21,060 bases of DNA. Origin: an uncultured Bacteroidales bacterium (GTDB taxonomy: Bacteria; Bacteroidota; Bacteroidia; Bacteroidales; Tenuifilaceae). The notes beneath the pieces were generated by a model. That model saw only the letters and a program-made list of their open reading frames with translations. It had not been told where the DNA came from and did no database searches. Where the stretch lies: positions 1 through 21,060 of the forward strand of contig CALGIR010000036.1 in NCBI GenBank assembly GCA_937915475.1, written 5' to 3'. A program made the position numbers and the translations under genes. Each line of letters begins with the position of its first letter. Position 1 is the stretch's first letter. Shown here in pieces: positions 7,965-17,053 of the stretch.

Positions 7965-8969
7965 TTATAGTTTGTCCATGACCCTTATCCTATAATCAAG
8001 AATTTTTGTATACCACTCAATTTCTGGAATATTATAGTACTCTTCCGATTTTTTGAGCCACTCCTTAGCCACATCAAAGTTGCCTAAAATCTCATTGGCA
8101 AGCGCTAGGTTAAATGCGGCCTGGGCACATAGTTTCGGTTTAGAATTTTCAGTTGTAATAACCCCTTGCCACTGGCTAGCTGCATCGAGCCACTTGTTCT
8201 CTTTAATAAAATCTGCGCCTTTTCGCATTTCCTTCGATCCCTTGGCAAAGTAAACACGGTTTTCATCCATCCATGAGGGTGCAATCATACCAGCATAATC
8301 GATACCAGCAGCATATCCACAGTATGATGCAGCCGAGAAAAAACCTGGCAGCTGATAGCCAACCTTAACAGATGTATAATCGTATTTTTCCCACGTAAGC
8401 GTATCCCGGTAAAGATATGCTGCATTTATTTTCCTTGTATAAGGATCGTAAACCCTCCAGTATGCATAAACCTTATAGGTTAAATAGCCGTAGTATGCGT
8501 TTAGTGATCCATCCCAGTAAGAGTACGAATCAATATCGGGGGTTAATTTCATATACTCAAGCGATATTACCAAATCGGCATTGTTATCGTTGGCTATGGA
8601 ATCGATAGTAGACCAATCATAAGCAATAATGGTTCTCGAAGTATCTTCTCTGTAATTTATAACAACGGGTATTTCTATCTCAGCAAATAAAGGCGATTGA
8701 TAAAGGGTTTCCATTAAAACCAGTACAGTCTCTAAAGCAGCAGTACTATCAATTGCAGCCTGTGCCATGCTCTCCTCAACGCCTTGTATGCCTCTGTAAA
8801 GGCCAGCAACGATAACGGGTTGAGAAAAGTTTTTAGGCAAGCTCAACTCTGCAGGCTTTAGGGTTTGTATACCAATAGGTTTATATGGAATACACGATGT
8901 AAAGGCCATAGAAACAAACAAAAAAGAAAGCAAAAAACATAACCTTAAGTTACTAATATGTAGATTCAT
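7965..8969 (-). CDS. DUF6340-type lipoprotein
   Basis: A 334-residue protein with a lipoprotein signal peptide: a hydrophobic core at 9-23 and a lipobox-like FTSC with C26 as the lipidated residue. The body resembles the DUF6340 family of Bacteroidota lipoproteins: an early SQPVIVAGLYRG region, a central NADLVISLEYMKL, an aromatic-rich SYWDGSLNAYYGYLTYKVYAYWRVYDP segment (split here as SYSYWDGSLNAYYGYL and KVYAYWRVYDP), and a C-terminal helical part (about 240-325; CAQAAFNLALANEILGNF) resembling a TPR pair. It would sit in the periplasm or outer membrane; no biochemical role is known to me. It lies 40 nt after the TlpA-like gene. Confidence 0.82.
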   Translation of the reverse strand: MNLHISNLRLCFLLSFLFVSMAFTSCIPYKPIGIQTLKPAELSLPKNFSQPVIVAGLYRGIQGVEESMAQAAIDSTAALETVLVLMETLYQSPLFAEIEIPVVINYREDTSRTIIAYDWSTIDSIANDNNADLVISLEYMKLTPDIDSYSYWDGSLNAYYGYLTYKVYAYWRVYDPYTRKINAAYLYRDTLTWEKYDYTSVKVGYQLPGFFSAASYCGYAAGIDYAGMIAPSWMDENRVYFAKGSKEMRKGADFIKENKWLDAASQWQGVITTENSKPKLCAQAAFNLALANEILGNFDVAKEWLKKSEEYYNIPEIEWYTKILDYRIRVMDKL

Positions 8970-9009
8970 AGAATTGTTTATTAGAATATTTTATTCAAAT
9001 AGAAATTTA

Positions 9010-10383
9010 TCAATTAAAAATCTTTCTTAATCGCGCCCTTAACTGCCGACGAGTTGCTGGTCGCGATACAATGGTTAGGTCTTTTGAGAGCAAAAACATC
9101 ATAGGGGTTTCCTCTACTTTGTACATATAGAAGATTTCGTTTCCTATCGCATAAGGTTCTCTTATGTTAATCCAGTTAAGACCAAGATTATCAATATAAC
9201 TGTTCCAAAGGTCTGCATCATGGTCATCGTCAAGTGAAACTGCAATCACCTCCAATCCCTTTGAATGATACTGATTATAGTACTCGCTAATTCGGGGTAA
9301 GGCTTCAATGCAATTAGGGCACCAAGAGGACCAAAAAATAACAAGAATATATTTAGCATTAATATCAGAAATATACGCCCTAGAACCATCCTTTAGAGTC
9401 ACTTCAAAATTATAGGCTTTATCACCGACCTTAGTACTTGGCCCTTGTGAAATTAAATCAGCAGCAGATTTCTGCCGTATTGGCAGCAGGGTACCAAACG
9501 ATTGGGTTTCTAAATATTCAGTTACTGAAGGGTAGCTGGAGTTGAGAAAACCCTTTATCAGATTGTTGCGCAGCTCTTTCTTTAGATCTTGCCCCATATC
9601 AAGTGCCATTAGCTGCTCTATTCCATTAATAAAAGCGCTGTCCTGCTCCTCCTTGTCAAAATCTTCGTTAAAAAAAGCTTCGATATACGACCATAGGCGC
9701 GAGCTTAAAGCGGGCGCATTTAGAATTGCAACATCAGTAAGGTCGATGTTTTCCCACCAGGTTATCGCAAGGTTTTGCCTGTGCATCTCTTTAGATTGTA
9801 GCAATTTGGCTGAAATAGGATTTTGCTCAAGTCTTATCAATTTGCTTGCAAGCAAGGTTGGGTGCTGATCTACCAGTTCCTCGGCAAAGTTATGCTGTGA
9901 TAATTCTTGCAGCTCAATCTCCCTCTGAATGGTGGTTTTAAGGCTTGCAGAATCGCTATAAAATCCAATTAAAGAATTCAGCAGCCACAGATGTTGCTTA
10001 TGCCTTTTCTTATGCTTTTCGAATTGCCAGTAAACCTTATTCTCGAAAGAGCATTCACTTTTAAGGCTATCGTCGGGAGCGTAAACTACCGTGCTAACAT
10101 CTATCAAAGGTTCATTATTCACAACAATATCAAACGAAATGCTTTTGCCAACATTAATCTTATATAAACCTTTAACATAAGTTGAATCAAGAAAAAACCT
10201 GTAGGTTCCAGGCACTTCTTGCCATGCTGAATCAATAAGTTGAGTACTTGTACCGGTATATCTATAAAGTTTTGCCTGATCAGAAAAAGCTTGAAGTACC
10301 TTAATGGAAATCTCAATGGGTTGGGCAAATAAGTTGGATGATGAGAGTAGGAGAAGTAGGAAAACAATTCTTTTTGTGCACAT
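9010..10383 (-). CDS. TlpA-like thioredoxin-family protein, periplasmic thiol-disulfide oxidoreductase
   Basis: A 457-residue exported protein with signal peptide at 1-20 (cut near LFA-QP). Residues about 22-110 look like a beta-rich DUF4369-like region, followed by a helical middle (about 120-310) and a C-terminal AhpC-TSA/TlpA domain (about 315-455). The active-site motif is WCPNC at 354-358 (C355, C358) after YILVIFWSS, and the cis-proline is P427 in ETPMMFLL. Members of this Bacteroidota group reduce or shuffle disulfides of exported proteins. It is 11 nt downstream of the small CHAP-like gene and 40 nt upstream of the lipoprotein gene, so the three probably form one envelope operon. Confidence 0.9.
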   Translation of the reverse strand: MCTKRIVFLLLLLSSSNLFAQPIEISIKVLQAFSDQAKLYRYTGTSTQLIDSAWQEVPGTYRFFLDSTYVKGLYKINVGKSISFDIVVNNEPLIDVSTVVYAPDDSLKSECSFENKVYWQFEKHKKRHKQHLWLLNSLIGFYSDSASLKTTIQREIELQELSQHNFAEELVDQHPTLLASKLIRLEQNPISAKLLQSKEMHRQNLAITWWENIDLTDVAILNAPALSSRLWSYIEAFFNEDFDKEEQDSAFINGIEQLMALDMGQDLKKELRNNLIKGFLNSSYPSVTEYLETQSFGTLLPIRQKSAADLISQGPSTKVGDKAYNFEVTLKDGSRAYISDINAKYILVIFWSSWCPNCIEALPRISEYYNQYHSKGLEVIAVSLDDDHDADLWNSYIDNLGLNWINIREPYAIGNEIFYMYKVEETPMMFLLSKDLTIVSRPATRRQLRARLRKIFN

Positions 10384-10394
10384 AATGAATCAAA

Positions 10395-10871
10395 CTATTT
10401 TGTTGGTCGATAAACAGTTATCTTACCCTTTACTAGCCCATTCAGATCAATTGGACTGGTTCCAACCTTTCGACCAGAGAAGTTAGTGTTCTGGTGAGCC
10501 AACTCGTAAACCCCAACAGCATAAACTTTTAATACTATTGCCGTATGCTGCTCCATGGTTTGAGTGGTAGTTGTAAAACCCTCGGTTTGCTTTATGGTAA
10601 CATTCTTAAAATGAATAATATCTCCAGGGTAAACAGGATCTTTTTTATAGTTTACAACGCTACCATATTTGTAAACGCCATCCCATGATGCATCAACCCT
10701 GTTTAGTGCCTGATGGGCCAAATCCCAACACTCACCCCTGTCCACCTGTGTATCCATAACGCTGTTAACATATTCAACAATAGTTCTGTTCATCTCAGGA
10801 ATTGTGTCGCTCCCCTTTGAATCAAAACTGTTTAAGGTAACTAGTATAGTAAAAACAACTGCTTTAATCAT
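10395..10871 (-). CDS. Small NlpC/P60- or CHAP-like secreted protein
   Basis: A 158-residue protein with an N-terminal hydrophobic stretch (residues 1-14) that may be a signal peptide. The layout is that of a papain-like NlpC/P60 or CHAP domain: C48 in RGECWDLAHQAL at a helix start, YPGDIIHF at 81-88 (the common PGD-I-F strand), H109 in EQHTAIVL as the likely catalytic histidine, and H126/N128 in YELAHQNTN as the third polar residue. Such folds usually cut peptidoglycan peptides or amides. Family assignment is by pattern only and the substrate is not predictable. It starts 54 nt after the kinase gene and 11 nt before the TlpA-like gene. Confidence 0.7.
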   Translation of the reverse strand: MIKAVVFTILVTLNSFDSKGSDTIPEMNRTIVEYVNSVMDTQVDRGECWDLAHQALNRVDASWDGVYKYGSVVNYKKDPVYPGDIIHFKNVTIKQTEGFTTTTQTMEQHTAIVLKVYAVGVYELAHQNTNFSGRKVGTSPIDLNGLVKGKITVYRPTK

Positions 10872-10925
10872 ATTCTACAAAAATGTGGTTTTGTATAGTA
10901 ACGGATTGGGATAATAAATAGTTCA

Positions 10926-13640
10926 TCAACCCATGAGCAGTTCTGCAATTTTATTCTTAAGCTCCGATGGATTGAATGGTTTAAGAATAAAACTATTCAT
11001 TCCAAGGCTAAAAATTTTATGCTGAACATCGAGCAAAGCCGATGCGGTAAGGGCAATAATTGGGATGGAATTTTTAGCGTTATCCTTTAGGTTACGAATG
11101 GCTTTGGTTGCATCATATCCACTCATTACGGGCATCTCGAGATCCATTAGGATTAGGTCAAAATCATCGTTGTGCAAAATATCAAGGGCAATCTGACCAT
11201 TTTCCGCTAGGGTAGTATCGATTCCCCAACCCTTAAGAAACTTAATAACAATAAAGGAGTTAATCTCATTGTCCTCAACAACAAGTATTCTATATGGCTT
11301 ACCATTATTTAACCCAATTGTTAATGCTTCCGTTTGCCCTATTTTGGGCAATTTACGCTTAACTTTAGATTTTGTAAATGTAAGCGTAAAGAAGAACTCG
11401 GATCCTTTGCCCAGTAGGCTCTTTAGTCCAATTGTACCTTTTAGTAACGTGATTAGTTTTTGCGAAATGGCTAAACCTAACCCCGTACCACCGTGTTCTC
11501 TGGTTGTTTGATGATTTGCCTGTGTAAACTCATCAAAAATTAGTTTTTGCTTCTCAATGGGAATACCAATACCTGTATCGGTAACGGAGAAAAATACGGA
11601 AGCGGTTTTAGCAGTTTCCTTGGCAAGTTTAAATGTAATGGTAATTTTTCCTTTCTCGGTAAATTTAATGGAGTTTGAGATAAGGTTCGCAAGTACTTGG
11701 TTTAGCCTTACCCTGTCGGCCAAAACGTTTTCTGGAATTGCATCGTCAAAATCGAGAATCAGCTCAATGCCCTTTTTGTTTGCAATATGCTTGTTTACGT
11801 TCCATACTGCTTGTGCCAGCTCTTTAAGGTTTGTTGGCGATTTATCAATCTTAAGTTTACCCGCTTCAATCTTGCTGAAGTCCAGAATATCGTTTAGCAA
11901 TGCCATAAGCCCCTCGGCGGAGAGTTTAAGCGCTCGTAAATGATCAATTTGGTAGTCCATTACATTATCCTGAAGCAAGATATTTGTCATGCCAATAACG
12001 GCATTCATGGGTGTGCGTATCTCATGGCTCATGGTAGAAAGGAACTGCTCTTTTGCTCTTGATGCTTCCTCTGCCGCCTCCTTTGCTCTTATCAATTCGA
12101 GTTCTTGCTCTTTACGCGCTGATATGTCGACCATTACCCCCATATACCGATTTAATTTACCCTTCTCTACCACAGATGTTATATGGGTAAGCGTAGGAAA
12201 ACAGGTGCCGTCGGCCTTTCTGGCAACTAGTTCTATGGAAGGAAGTTCTAACGTTGTTTTACTATCATTAAGGTACTTAGTTATTATCTTCTTACTTGTG
12301 CTACAGAAAAGATCTGAGATATGAAGACCTTCCCGAATAGATTGGTTGCTGTAGCCGAAAAATGACTGTAAGTATTGATTTGCAAAAGTAATATAACCCT
12401 TATCATTAGCCTCAAAAACCTTCTCAGGAAGCAAGTGAGCAAGTTGACGAAACCGCTGCTCACTCAGCATTATGCGTTCCTTGGCCTGTTTTTCCTGGGT
12501 TATATCTGTCATAATGGTTAACAGACAGAGTTCCTCTTGAATATCGATAAGTTCCACTGAAAAATTTACGATAAGCCTAGCCCCATTTGGGGTAACCATT
12601 ACTGTTTCAAGGTCGCGCGCTCCCCCCTGCCTTAGAACATTCTCTTTAAGTTTCTCTCTAAAGTTTATGTTGGCAAACAAATTAAACTCATGGGATTTTT
12701 TACCAATAACCTGTATTTTATCCAATCCAGTAACCCTTAGGAAAGTTTCGTTAACATCAATAAAACGATCGTCGTGAAAGGTGCTAATGGTCATCATTAC
12801 GGCATTGTTTTCAAAGGCTTTGCTGAACTTCTCCTCAGAGAGTTTAATCGTCTGCTCTGCTTCTAAACGGGCTGTAATATCCTGACAAATGGCAAAAACC
12901 ACCTCTTTTTGGCTCCAATTGCCCTTGAATAGCCTAATCTCAACAGGGATAATATTATTGCCAGCATTGGCTATCTCGGTACCAATATTTATCCGTTTGC
13001 CAAGAAAAGCCTCGGAAATGCTGCTACGTACCTCGTCGCGCTTATCTGCAGAGAATAAACTAGCAAAGTTTCTGAGTACAATTTGATGTTCGTGATAGTT
13101 CAATCGATCAAATACACTTCGGTTGGCTTGCATTATAATGCCTCGTTTGCTGATAATAAATACCATATCCTCGAAGCCGTTCACCAATAGCCGAAAATTT
13201 TGCTCTTCCTCTATCAGTTTTTCCTCAAACTCCTTTTGCTGGGAGATATCGAAACAGTTGTCGAGCAGTGCAGCTTTGCCATTCCAAGTGATTAGTGAAA
13301 CATTGGATTTTAACCAGCGCATATCACCGTTTTTGTGCAAAGCACGAAATGTGTACGACCTTGAACGCTTCTGGCTAATCTCCCTATAGTTATTGCTAAA
13401 AAGCAGGTTGATAAGCTTCTTATCCTTTGAATGTACTATGTCGATGAAACTGACATTGGCTATCTCATCAGAGTTATAACCAAGTAATTGGAGAAACTGT
13501 GGATTATGAAAGACAATCTTATTGTTCTGAACAATGTATATGCTCCCCCCACAATTACTAATAATCTCGTTTAGATTAACAGCATTAGCTTGCGTAGTAA
13601 ATTGCTTATTACTCTTATTGTCCTGATTATTAGAAGCCAT
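10926..13640 (-). CDS. Soluble hybrid sensor histidine kinase with four PAS domains and C-terminal receiver
   Basis: A 904-residue multi-sensor kinase. Four PAS/PAC modules occupy about 22-140, 144-260, 266-388 and 392-512, each ending in a D-I-(T/S) type PAC linker (CFDIS, CQDIT, MTDIT, MVDIS). HisKA spans about 530-597 with the phospho-accepting H539 in MSHEIRTP. The HATPase domain (about 640-757) has N656 (N box), DTGIGIP at 688-694 (G1) and GGTGLGLAIS at 717-726 (G2). A receiver domain follows at about 783-902 with acidic E789/D790, phospho-acceptor D833 in LMDLEMP and K887 in ILKPF. No membrane helix or signal peptide is visible, so sensing should be cytoplasmic; the ligand or cofactor of each PAS is unknown. 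No response-regulator output protein lies nearby, so it is an orphan. It ends in TGA. Confidence 0.95.
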   Translation of the reverse strand: MASNNQDNKSNKQFTTQANAVNLNEIISNCGGSIYIVQNNKIVFHNPQFLQLLGYNSDEIANVSFIDIVHSKDKKLINLLFSNNYREISQKRSRSYTFRALHKNGDMRWLKSNVSLITWNGKAALLDNCFDISQQKEFEEKLIEEEQNFRLLVNGFEDMVFIISKRGIIMQANRSVFDRLNYHEHQIVLRNFASLFSADKRDEVRSSISEAFLGKRINIGTEIANAGNNIIPVEIRLFKGNWSQKEVVFAICQDITARLEAEQTIKLSEEKFSKAFENNAVMMTISTFHDDRFIDVNETFLRVTGLDKIQVIGKKSHEFNLFANINFREKLKENVLRQGGARDLETVMVTPNGARLIVNFSVELIDIQEELCLLTIMTDITQEKQAKERIMLSEQRFRQLAHLLPEKVFEANDKGYITFANQYLQSFFGYSNQSIREGLHISDLFCSTSKKIITKYLNDSKTTLELPSIELVARKADGTCFPTLTHITSVVEKGKLNRYMGVMVDISARKEQELELIRAKEAAEEASRAKEQFLSTMSHEIRTPMNAVIGMTNILLQDNVMDYQIDHLRALKLSAEGLMALLNDILDFSKIEAGKLKIDKSPTNLKELAQAVWNVNKHIANKKGIELILDFDDAIPENVLADRVRLNQVLANLISNSIKFTEKGKITITFKLAKETAKTASVFFSVTDTGIGIPIEKQKLIFDEFTQANHQTTREHGGTGLGLAISQKLITLLKGTIGLKSLLGKGSEFFFTLTFTKSKVKRKLPKIGQTEALTIGLNNGKPYRILVVEDNEINSFIVIKFLKGWGIDTTLAENGQIALDILHNDDFDLILMDLEMPVMSGYDATKAIRNLKDNAKNSIPIIALTASALLDVQHKIFSLGMNSFILKPFNPSELKNKIAELLMG

Positions 13641-13762
13641 ACCTTTAATAAATGCATTTTTATTTTGTGTGTTAAATTACAAAAAATAGATTACCTATAA
13701 AAATTGGCAATGAAATATAGTTCGATTTAGCAATAATGAGAAGAGTCATCTCCCGACATTGT

Positions 13763-13877
13763 GATAAAATTAGAATGAAAAATACAATAACTATGATACA
13801 TCTCTCCTCCTGTTTACCTTGGCGTTAACTTCAATATCTTTTAAGCTTACAAGCATTGTTTTTAATACGATTACATC
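13763..13877 (+). pseudogene. Decayed duplicate of the 5' end of the metallophosphoesterase gene
   Basis: This stretch aligns over its whole length with 17054-17178, covering about 21 nt upstream of the start codon and the first 38 codons of the intact gene. By eye there are about 12 substitutions over roughly 114 aligned positions, one 11-nt deletion and one 1-nt insertion. A 22-nt block starting TGTTTACCTTGGCG is identical. The former start ATG is at 13775; the deletion shifts the frame and translation stops at codon 18 (TAA). Homology fades after 13877. It is a dead fragment, in the same orientation as the intact copy. Confidence 0.88.
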
Positions 13878-14228
13878 TTCAATATATAAGTTTAGGAATA
13901 ATGCTTTTCTAAAAAATAAAGGGAATCGTAAAAAAGGTTCTTAAAGACTTCCATTTGGTGCTTTTAACTTACAAGGGTTGACCAACATAATTTAAGAAAC
14001 GATAATCTTGCCAGTATTTTAAAATCAACTTTTAACTAAAAACCTGATTGGTTGATAAAAAAGGTGAAATAAATAAAGTACACACAATCAATAATAGCGC
14101 AAGGAGTGCTTTCTAATTGAAAACATCTAACCTTTCTGGACAATACTGATAGTAAATTGTTAGGTAATCTTTCAAGCCTTTATAAGTTCTTTTCAGTCTG
14201 AAGATTTTTTTTAATAGTTGAGAGAGAG

Positions 14229-14236
14229 TATATTTG
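14229..14236 (+). promoter_or_regulatory. -7 element for the TonB-dependent receptor gene
   Basis: TATATTTG matches TAnnTTTG exactly. The position for the upstream element (about 19-21 nt before) holds only a T-run, not a clear TTTG. The transcript would start near 14243, giving a leader of about 75 nt to the ATG at 14318. Confidence 0.4.
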
Positions 14237-14317
14237 ATGACATATATCACCCTTATAAAATAACGATGAAGCAATATGTTTTTTTTTAATTTCTCAAACC
14301 CACTAAAACTTAACCCT

Positions 14318-16564
14318 ATGAAAAAGATTTTTACTCTATTTGTTGTACTTGCAGCAGTATTTGCCCCTTTGTCGTATATACAAGCACAAGAGGACTCAGA
14401 AAATTACATTGACATGTCGCTTGAAGAGTTGCTGAATGTGCAAATCACCACCGCATCTAAAAGTACTCAAAATATCAGTCAGGCTCCAGCAACGATTTTT
14501 GTTATAACGGCAGAACAGATAATATCTAGAGGTTACATCAATCTTGAAGAGGCACTTGAGGATATTCCAGGCATTGAAGTTCAACGTAGAGCAGTTACCC
14601 AAACTTCAAACCATTTTTCTTTCAGGGGAATTTCCGGAAACGACAAGTTTGTTGTTTTGCTCGATGGTATAAGAGTTAGTTCCGTGGTTGGTACACCACA
14701 TGTAATTGCGAATAACTACTCAATTGCAAATGCAAAAAGGGTAGAGGTAATATTAGGCCCAGCCTCAGCACTTTATGGAGCCGATGCATTCTCGGGAATA
14801 GTTAATATTATAACCAGAGAAGGTGGCGAAGATTTCAGCGGAATTGAGGTTAGTACAAGCTATGGCTCGTATAACACTACTGAGAACAATATAAGTCTTG
14901 GAGGAAAGACGGGCGATATTAAGTATAGCTTAACAGGAAAGTACTACCACTCCGAGGAACCAAACTTTCCAAAGGAATATCCAGATGAGTATGCTTGGTT
15001 TAACAACCAATACCAACAAAATGGAGGACAAGTTCTTCTAGCTCCTCAAACTGGTTCAGATAGCATTATTGTAAGCGCCCCTTTGGTTGATTTTGAAACG
15101 CCAACCAATGCATATTTTCTTCATGCTCGATTTAACTATAAGGGCTTTGAAATGGGTGTAATGAAAAACTTTGAATCGCACAACTCATCGGCAGGAGGAA
15201 GACCAGAGTACAATATTTTCGATAAGGATGCTACCTACAATATTGGAATTACATCATTTTACATAAAGAACGATTACGTAACTGAAAATAAAAAATTTGG
15301 GGTTGAAACTACACTATCGCACGGAATACATGAACTTAAACCCGAATCGAAGTTTTAAAATACCTTTACATCATACATGGATGGCTATAAGTATGCAAAA
15401 GAAAGCAACACAAAATTCGAAGAGCAGCTAACATGGAATATAAAGGATAACATTTCGGTAATTGGCGGTTTATCATTCGAGTATATAAACTCGCTTCCCA
15501 ATTCCGGTGACCTCCCATTTAAATTTGATGTTAATAGTGCTGCAAACTTGCAGAATATTCACTATTTGGGAACTAATATCTACGATCAGTTTGGTAACGA
15601 TTTAACCATTAAACAGGATTTCTATTACCTTAACTACCAGAATTACGGTAGTTTTCTTCAGTTTCAAAGCTTATTTAATGAGAAAATAGGCCTAACTATT
15701 GGAGGCAGAATTGATTATAACACTAGGTATGGTTTGACTATAAACCCAAGAGCAGGACTTACTTACATGCCAACTAAGAATCTTAACTTTAAACTCCTTT
15801 ACGGTCAAGCATATCTTGCTCCATCACCTTATACGGCTTACCAGCATTACGGAGCATTTTTACCAACTACCGACGTTGGTGGTGTAACCGGATTAGTAGG
15901 TCCCTTCTGGCATTTGTCTAATCCTAATTTAGAATCAGAAAAACTTAACTCGTTTGAGCTTGGGTCAACAGTTAGTGTTTCCGAAAACCTAATCTTCTCA
16001 GCAAACGGGTACTATAATAAGATCGATAACCTTATTATTATTGAAGGTTTTTTTGGTGAAACATTCCATAATGTTCCAATCGATTACGTAGAAAGGCCTA
16101 TAAATAAAGGAAGTTCCAATACATACGGTTTTACTGCAAGAGGCGATTACAAAATAAATTTGGGCAAATCGGTTGTTAATACAAATCTCTCATATATATA
16201 CTCCGATGGCGATATTGACGGGAAGCCAATTCCTTTCTCGGCAAAAAATACAATTAAAGCAGAACTTGCGTGGAAAGTAAATAATCTTAACCTTTCGGCT
16301 CGAGTAATAAATAGGTCAGAATCACTACACGTACTTTTTGATGAAAACGGCGACCCACTTCAAGTTGACGGATTTACTTTGGTTAACCTTGCTGCATCGT
16401 ACAGGGTAATTAATAACGATAAATTTAAGGGTTCAATTCTGATTAAAGTTGTAAACCTTACTAATGCAAAATACTATAACCCAACCCTAGGAGCGGGTGA
16501 ACTTTTTGTAGGATCGCCACAGGATCCAATCCGTTTATTTTTGGGAATTAGACTTGAATTATAA
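14318..16564 (+). pseudogene. TonB-dependent outer-membrane receptor interrupted by one in-frame TAA
   Basis: This would be a 748-residue receptor taking up an unknown substrate across the outer membrane with TonB/ExbB energy. ATG at 14318 gives a clean signal peptide (MKKIFTLFVVLAAVF... cut after IQA-Q); an in-frame ATG at 14276 would add 14 unlikely residues. The plug domain (about 50-175) has SQAPATIFVITAEQI, DIPGIEVQRR, FSFRGISGNDKFVVLLDG and ALYGADAFSGIVNIIT. Barrel strands follow to the end, with INPRAGLTYMPTKNLNFKLLYGQAYLAPSP in the second half (shown here as INPRAGLTYMP and LLYGQAYLAPSP). Codon 347 (15356-15358) is TAA. The same frame continues NTFTSYMDGYKYAKES without loss of receptor character, so this is a substitution, not a frameshift. 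As written the gene gives a 346-residue N-terminal piece without most of the barrel and a separate open frame at 15377-16564. Decay must be recent, or the stop is a sequence error. Confidence 0.85.
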
Positions 16565-16601
16565 TTTAAACCTATGAGTTTTATAGTTTAATTTTACTTT
16601 T

Positions 16602-16636
16602 GGCTGGCGTAGGAAATTTCTTGCGTCAGCCTTTTT
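16602..16636 (+). terminator. Intrinsic terminator of the receptor gene
   Basis: GGCTGGCGTAGGAAA pairs with TTTCTTGCGTCAGCC as a long hairpin with three G.U-type pairs, followed directly by TTTTTATT. It begins 37 nt after the receptor stop codon. Confidence 0.8.
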
Positions 16637-16869
16637 ATTGTAATACGTTTTAAAAGTACTAAGAGAACCAAGCAGTTATAAACTTTTACACAATAACTCT
16701 ATGCAAATCTGTAATTGAATGTTGGAAATTTGAAAACAGATAAGCGATTTTACGAACGTAGTAAATGATTATTAGTACGCCATTTCACCATCTCAATAAT
16801 TTACGGCTGTTGGGCAGATTTAATTTGTAATAAAAGTTTGCTTTGTCGCAAAAAGCGCTCCTGGTCTGC

Positions 16870-16889
16870 CCTGTCTGTCGACAGGCAGG
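16870..16889. repeat. Imperfect palindrome
   Basis: CCTGTCTGTCGACAGGCAGG differs from its reverse complement at two symmetric positions. Similar CCTGCCTG/CAGGCAGG palindromes are, from memory, scattered between genes in Bacteroidota genomes. It could be a dispersed element or a protein-binding site. Confidence 0.5.
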
Positions 16890-16924
16890 TAATGACGGAA
16901 AATATAGAATAACGGGAGGAAAAC

Positions 16925-16956
16925 TTGATAAAGCTGAACGGAAAGGCGTATTTTTG
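16925..16956 (+). promoter_or_regulatory. Bacteroidota-type promoter for the metallophosphoesterase gene
   Basis: TTG (16925-16927), a 21-nt spacer and TATTTTTG (16949-16956) fit the TTG-N17-23-TAnnTTTG pattern. Transcription would begin near 16963, about 100 nt before the ATG at 17066. The element is not part of the duplicated segment. Confidence 0.4.
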
Positions 16957-17053
16957 TCCTTGCTTATTTCTGTTTCCCTAAAAGAACAAAAGGTGCAACA
17001 AAATGTTAGTTAGAGGTAACTAAATTTCAAAAATAAATACTCGAATCTTACTG

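Larger units (their letters stand above)
13641..14275. other. Long gene-poor spacer between kinase and receptor gene
   Basis: This 635-nt AT-rich spacer separates two divergent genes. It contains the decayed copy of the metallophosphoesterase gene start at 13763-13877 and a TAnnTTTG element at 14229-14236. I see no open frame of useful length. I looked for cobalamin- or TPP-type riboswitch cores ahead of the TonB receptor and found none. The part at 13878-14228 stays unexplained. Confidence 0.6.

Noticed and set aside
11269..13389. Several plus-strand open frames across the kinase gene
   Set aside because: They are antisense shadows of a complete, motif-rich kinase and have no promoter or recognisable protein features.
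13641..14317. Cobalamin riboswitch upstream of the TonB-dependent receptor
   Set aside because: I found no B12-box-like core or the expected paired elements; the receptor substrate is therefore left open.
15300..15400. Frameshift as the cause of the split receptor gene
   Set aside because: The two open parts are in the same frame (14318 and 15377 differ by a multiple of three), and the codons between them read through sensibly after one TAA, so a substitution is the simpler explanation.
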